NCBI GenBank assembly: GCA_016926765.1
Contig: JAFGNY010000146.1
Coordinates: forward strand, 1 to 9,000
Direction of reading: 5' to 3'
Length of the DNA stretch: 9,000 nucleotides
Origin: Bacteroidales bacterium
Lineage (GTDB): Bacteria; Bacteroidota; Bacteroidia; Bacteroidales; FEN-979
The notes under the pieces: model-generated
Databases searched by the model: none
What the model saw: the letters and a program-made list of their open reading frames with translations, nothing else
What the model was told of the DNA's origin: nothing
Made by a program: the position numbers and the translations under genes
Shown: positions 6,747-9,000 of the stretch, in pieces
Layout: every line of letters begins with the position of its first letter
Position numbering within the stretch: position 1 is the stretch's first letter

Positions 6747-8792
6747 CCGGATCCTTGTGTCCACCACCACGATGGTGTCTCCACTGCCCAGCAACGGATT
6801 GAAGTCCAGTTCCCTGATCTCTGGAGCCACCTCCAGCAATGCGGAAAGTTTCAGCATGATCTCGGCAAACTTCTCTTCACTGACACCTTTCTGACCTCTG
6901 ACACCCTGGATGATCCGGTAGCTCTTCAATCTTCGGATCATCTCCAGCGCTTCTTCTTTTTCAAGGGGAGAGAGGCCTGCAGAAGTATCTTTCAACACTT
7001 CAATGAAGATGCCTCCGAGGCCGCACAGGATCAGGTGCCCGTAGCCTGGTTCGTAAGTGGCTCCGATAAAGAGTTCGATCCCCGAGAGCATCGGCTGAAG
7101 CAGGATGCCGGTCGTTGCGGGTATCTTCATCATCCGGTGAAATTCCTTCGTCAGGATCTCATCATTTAGAACATTCAGCACAACGCCTCCGACATCTGAT
7201 TTATGCACAGGTCCGATGACTTTCATCACGAGAGGAAATCCCAGGAGAGAGGCTGCCTTTTTCGCCTCCTCCGGTGTTGCCACAACCGCTTCTCCGGCTC
7301 TGGGTATCCGGCAGGCGTCGAGCAATCCGCAGATCTCCGCCGATGAAATATAGCCCGGTTTGGCGTCCTCAATAATTTCCCTGATGGATACGGAATCCAC
7401 TTCGGGAAGAGGTTGATCGGAACCGGCAGGCGAAGGGGTGTGAAATACGGCGGAGAGGGCATTCCCGAAAAGGACCTCTTTGGGGAAATAGGGATGCCCT
7501 TTGCTGATAAACTCATCGATCTCCTCTTCAGCCGTGAGAACCGATGGCAAAATCGGGAAGATGGGCTTTTTGCATTGGCGCATCTTCTCATCCAACACGC
7601 CGTATTCTTTGAATACACGGGAGAGGCCGGGAGTGCCGAAAATCACAGCCATCCCGTCAATGGAATCAAACCGGTTCTCCACGTAATCGATAATGATACC
7701 AAGCTGTTCCGCGTTTCCTGTGGCGAGGAAATCGATCGGGTTTGCTACGGATGAACCGGGATGAAGTTTTTCCAGCAGTTGATCCGCTGCCTCACCTTCT
7801 ATTTTCGGTACCGACATCCCGCCCGCCGATAGCGCATCGGTAAGCATCACAGCCGGACCTCCGGCATGAGAGATGATCGCCATGTTTTTTCCGGTCAGTT
7901 TTGGGTATTGAAAGATAGAAGCGATATTGATCAGCTCATCCCGTCCATGACAACGTACGATACCCGCTTTCCGGAAAAGAGCTTCCACCGCTACATCCGG
8001 AGTGGCTAAAGCCCCGGTATGGGAAGAGGCTGCCCGGCTGCCTGCTTCGGAAGCGCCGGCTTTGATAGCCGCTATCCTGCAACCCTTCCTGATCAGGGAA
8101 GAAGCGTGCCTGAGCAGCAACTGAGGCTTGGAGATAGTCTCCATGTAAAGCAGTTTGGTACGGGCACTTTTCTCCGCATCGAACGTCTCGTCCATGTATT
8201 GGAGAATCTCCTCCACCCCCATCTGTGCACTGTTCCCAACGGAAAAAACACGCGAAAAAGTCAACCCGATCGGGATTCCGGCTTCCATGATAAAGCAGGC
8301 GGTAGCACCCGACCCGGAGATGAAATCACATCCTTTGGGATCAAGAACCGGAATGGGTTTTGTAAATACACCCGCGTAAGCCGGAGTCAGCACGCCAATG
8401 CAATTCGGGCCGACCAATGCCCCATCCACACTGTTTACAATGGCCACCAGCTTCTCTTCCAGGAGTTTTCCTGCAGGACTCTCTTCGCTGAAACCGGCCG
8501 AAAGAACAATAAAGGCACGTGTATTCTTTTCACGGGCAAGCAACTCAACCGTCTCCGGAATAAATTTAGCCGCAATGGCAATGATGGCAAGATCCACTTC
8601 AGGAAGCCCGGAAGGATCCCTGAAACTGGTAATACCCTGAACTTCATCCTCTTTAAGGTTCGTAACATAAAGATCCCCATGATACCCTGTTTCAATCAGG
8701 TTACGGAGTACCGCCCCGCCAGGCTTTTGGGTGTCATTTGAACCTCCGACAACCACAATGCTGCGGGGATTCAAAAGTTGTTCGTTAATCAT
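6723..8792 (-). CDS. ADP-forming acetyl-CoA synthetase-type enzyme, fused alpha-beta subunits
   Basis: This 689-residue protein is of full length for the fused family. These enzymes convert acyl-CoA, ADP and phosphate to a free acid, ATP and CoA, making ATP during fermentation, or run in reverse. Domain order is: CoA-binding Rossmann domain at about 1-135 (RSIVVVGGSN at 10-19, VGPNCIG at 127-133); CoA-ligase domain to about 290, with the phosphorylated histidine in SSHTGAL (His258); a further ligase domain at about 300-440 (SHAGGP at 308-313, NPIDF at 351-355); and an ATP-grasp domain from about 470. In the last, HKSDVGGV (His530) is the second phosphohistidine site and ELDFNPLL (661-668) is a metal/nucleotide-site motif. 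All key residues appear present. The exact acyl substrate (acetate, propionate or an aryl or branched acid) cannot be read from sequence. A protein lysine acetyltransferase fusion is excluded, since no GNAT domain follows. The start is ATG at 8792, with no Shine-Dalgarno site. Confidence 0.93.
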   Translation of the reverse strand: MINEQLLNPRSIVVVGGSNDTQKPGGAVLRNLIETGYHGDLYVTNLKEDEVQGITSFRDPSGLPEVDLAIIAIAAKFIPETVELLAREKNTRAFIVLSAGFSEESPAGKLLEEKLVAIVNSVDGALVGPNCIGVLTPAYAGVFTKPIPVLDPKGCDFISGSGATACFIMEAGIPIGLTFSRVFSVGNSAQMGVEEILQYMDETFDAEKSARTKLLYMETISKPQLLLRHASSLIRKGCRIAAIKAGASEAGSRAASSHTGALATPDVAVEALFRKAGIVRCHGRDELINIASIFQYPKLTGKNMAIISHAGGPAVMLTDALSAGGMSVPKIEGEAADQLLEKLHPGSSVANPIDFLATGNAEQLGIIIDYVENRFDSIDGMAVIFGTPGLSRVFKEYGVLDEKMRQCKKPIFPILPSVLTAEEEIDEFISKGHPYFPKEVLFGNALSAVFHTPSPAGSDQPLPEVDSVSIREIIEDAKPGYISSAEICGLLDACRIPRAGEAVVATPEEAKKAASLLGFPLVMKVIGPVHKSDVGGVVLNVLNDEILTKEFHRMMKIPATTGILLQPMLSGIELFIGATYEPGYGHLILCGLGGIFIEVLKDTSAGLSPLEKEEALEMIRRLKSYRIIQGVRGQKGVSEEKFAEIMLKLSALLEVAPEIRELDFNPLLGSGDTIVVVDTRIRLHVDPEA

Positions 8793-8807
8793 AAACAGAG
8801 AGATTAG

Positions 8808-8838
8808 TTAGCGAAAATACGAACTTTCCCTACCTTTG
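8808..8838 (+). promoter_or_regulatory. Promoter of the rightmost membrane protein gene
   Basis: TTAG (8808-8811, an imperfect -33 element) precedes TACCTTTG (8831-8838, exact TAnnTTTG) by 19 bases. Transcription would start at about 8844, only some nine bases before the ATG at 8853, so the leader is very short. The elements interleave with those of the opposite promoter. Confidence 0.6.
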
Positions 8839-8844
8839 CAAAAA
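8812..8844 (-). promoter_or_regulatory. Promoter of the ADP-forming synthetase gene
   Basis: On the minus strand a TTTTTG (-33 type, 8844-8839) is followed after exactly 19 bases by TATTTTCG (8819-8812), one mismatch from TAnnTTTG. The spacing is what Bacteroidetes promoters use. Transcription would start near 8806, leaving a leader of about a dozen bases before the ATG at 8792. Confidence 0.5.
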
Positions 8845-8852
8845 GGAAATTC

Positions 8853-9000
8853 ATGCGCAACCGGTTTATCGGATTGTTGGTCAAACTGAAACTATTCTCC
8901 CCCATTTTACTAGGAATTATTGTCGCTGTCTCCCTGCTGATGTGGATCAGTATTCGCATGTCGAAACGTGAAATTCAGCGTATCATTGAAAATGACCTAC
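8853..9000 (+). CDS. N-terminus of a membrane protein, possibly a sensor or chemoreceptor; cut by window edge
   Basis: Forty-nine codons are open from the ATG at 8853 to the window edge. They encode a basic N-terminus (MRNRF...VKLKL), one hydrophobic helix at about residues 14-33, and then a charged, helical stretch (SKREIQRIIENDL). A short basic start, one membrane helix and an amphipathic helix fit the front end of a sensor histidine kinase, chemoreceptor or similar signalling protein, but too little is visible to decide. AAGGAA lies seven bases before the ATG, and a good TACCTTTG promoter element lies just upstream, which supports this as a real start. Confidence 0.65.
   Translation, partial: MRNRFIGLLVKLKLFSPILLGIIVAVSLLMWISIRMSKREIQRIIENDL

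Noticed and set aside
6765..6777. Small inverted repeat CACCA-CGA-TGGTG just after the rhomboid stop
   Set aside because: The stem is only five base pairs, no T run follows on either strand, and it encodes conserved-looking residues of the synthetase C-terminus, so it is not supported as a terminator.
8019..8741. Plus-strand open frame of 240 codons
   Set aside because: It is antisense to the CoA-binding part of the synthetase gene, which is clearly the real coding strand.

Overview
The window looks like a piece of a Bacteroidetes (Bacteroidota) chromosome of moderate G+C. The main reason is that four gene starts lie just downstream of a TAnnTTTG motif, the characteristic -7 element of that phylum, and most starts lack a Shine-Dalgarno sequence. 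The gene content fits: a split transketolase, a large GH3/beta-lactamase-family fusion protein, and a fused ADP-forming acyl-CoA synthetase of the kind found in fermentative anaerobes. No mobile element, CRISPR array, tRNA or rRNA was seen, and coding density is very high with no gap above about 140 bases.

Left part (1-2145, minus strand): a transketolase N-terminal subunit (1300-2145) is followed after 50 bases by a secreted von Willebrand factor A protein (1249 to beyond base 1, 416 residues visible). The gap between them holds five tandem 7-bp repeats and a strong GAGGAG ribosome binding site. The transketolase C-terminal partner, usually the next gene, is not in the window.

Middle part (2284-6746, plus strand): a divergent intergenic region drives a 980-residue exported protein that joins a NagZ-type GH3 N-acetylglucosaminidase to a serine beta-lactamase-fold domain. 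Together these are probably a two-step muropeptide-degrading enzyme. It is followed closely by a five-helix membrane protein of unknown function with its own likely promoter, and then a rhomboid intramembrane protease. The three may be partly co-transcribed. All act in or at the cell envelope.

Right part (6723-9000): the rhomboid gene overlaps tail-to-tail with a fused alpha-beta ADP-forming acetyl-CoA synthetase-type gene on the minus strand (6723-8792). That gene is divergent from a membrane protein whose first 49 residues are visible (8853-9000). The 60-base region between them carries two interleaved promoters, the most striking regulatory architecture in the window.

I found no clearly new multi-gene system. 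The best candidates for a second look are the fusion enzyme, the interleaved promoters, the heptamer repeat tract, the orphan transketolase half and the uncharacterised membrane protein.
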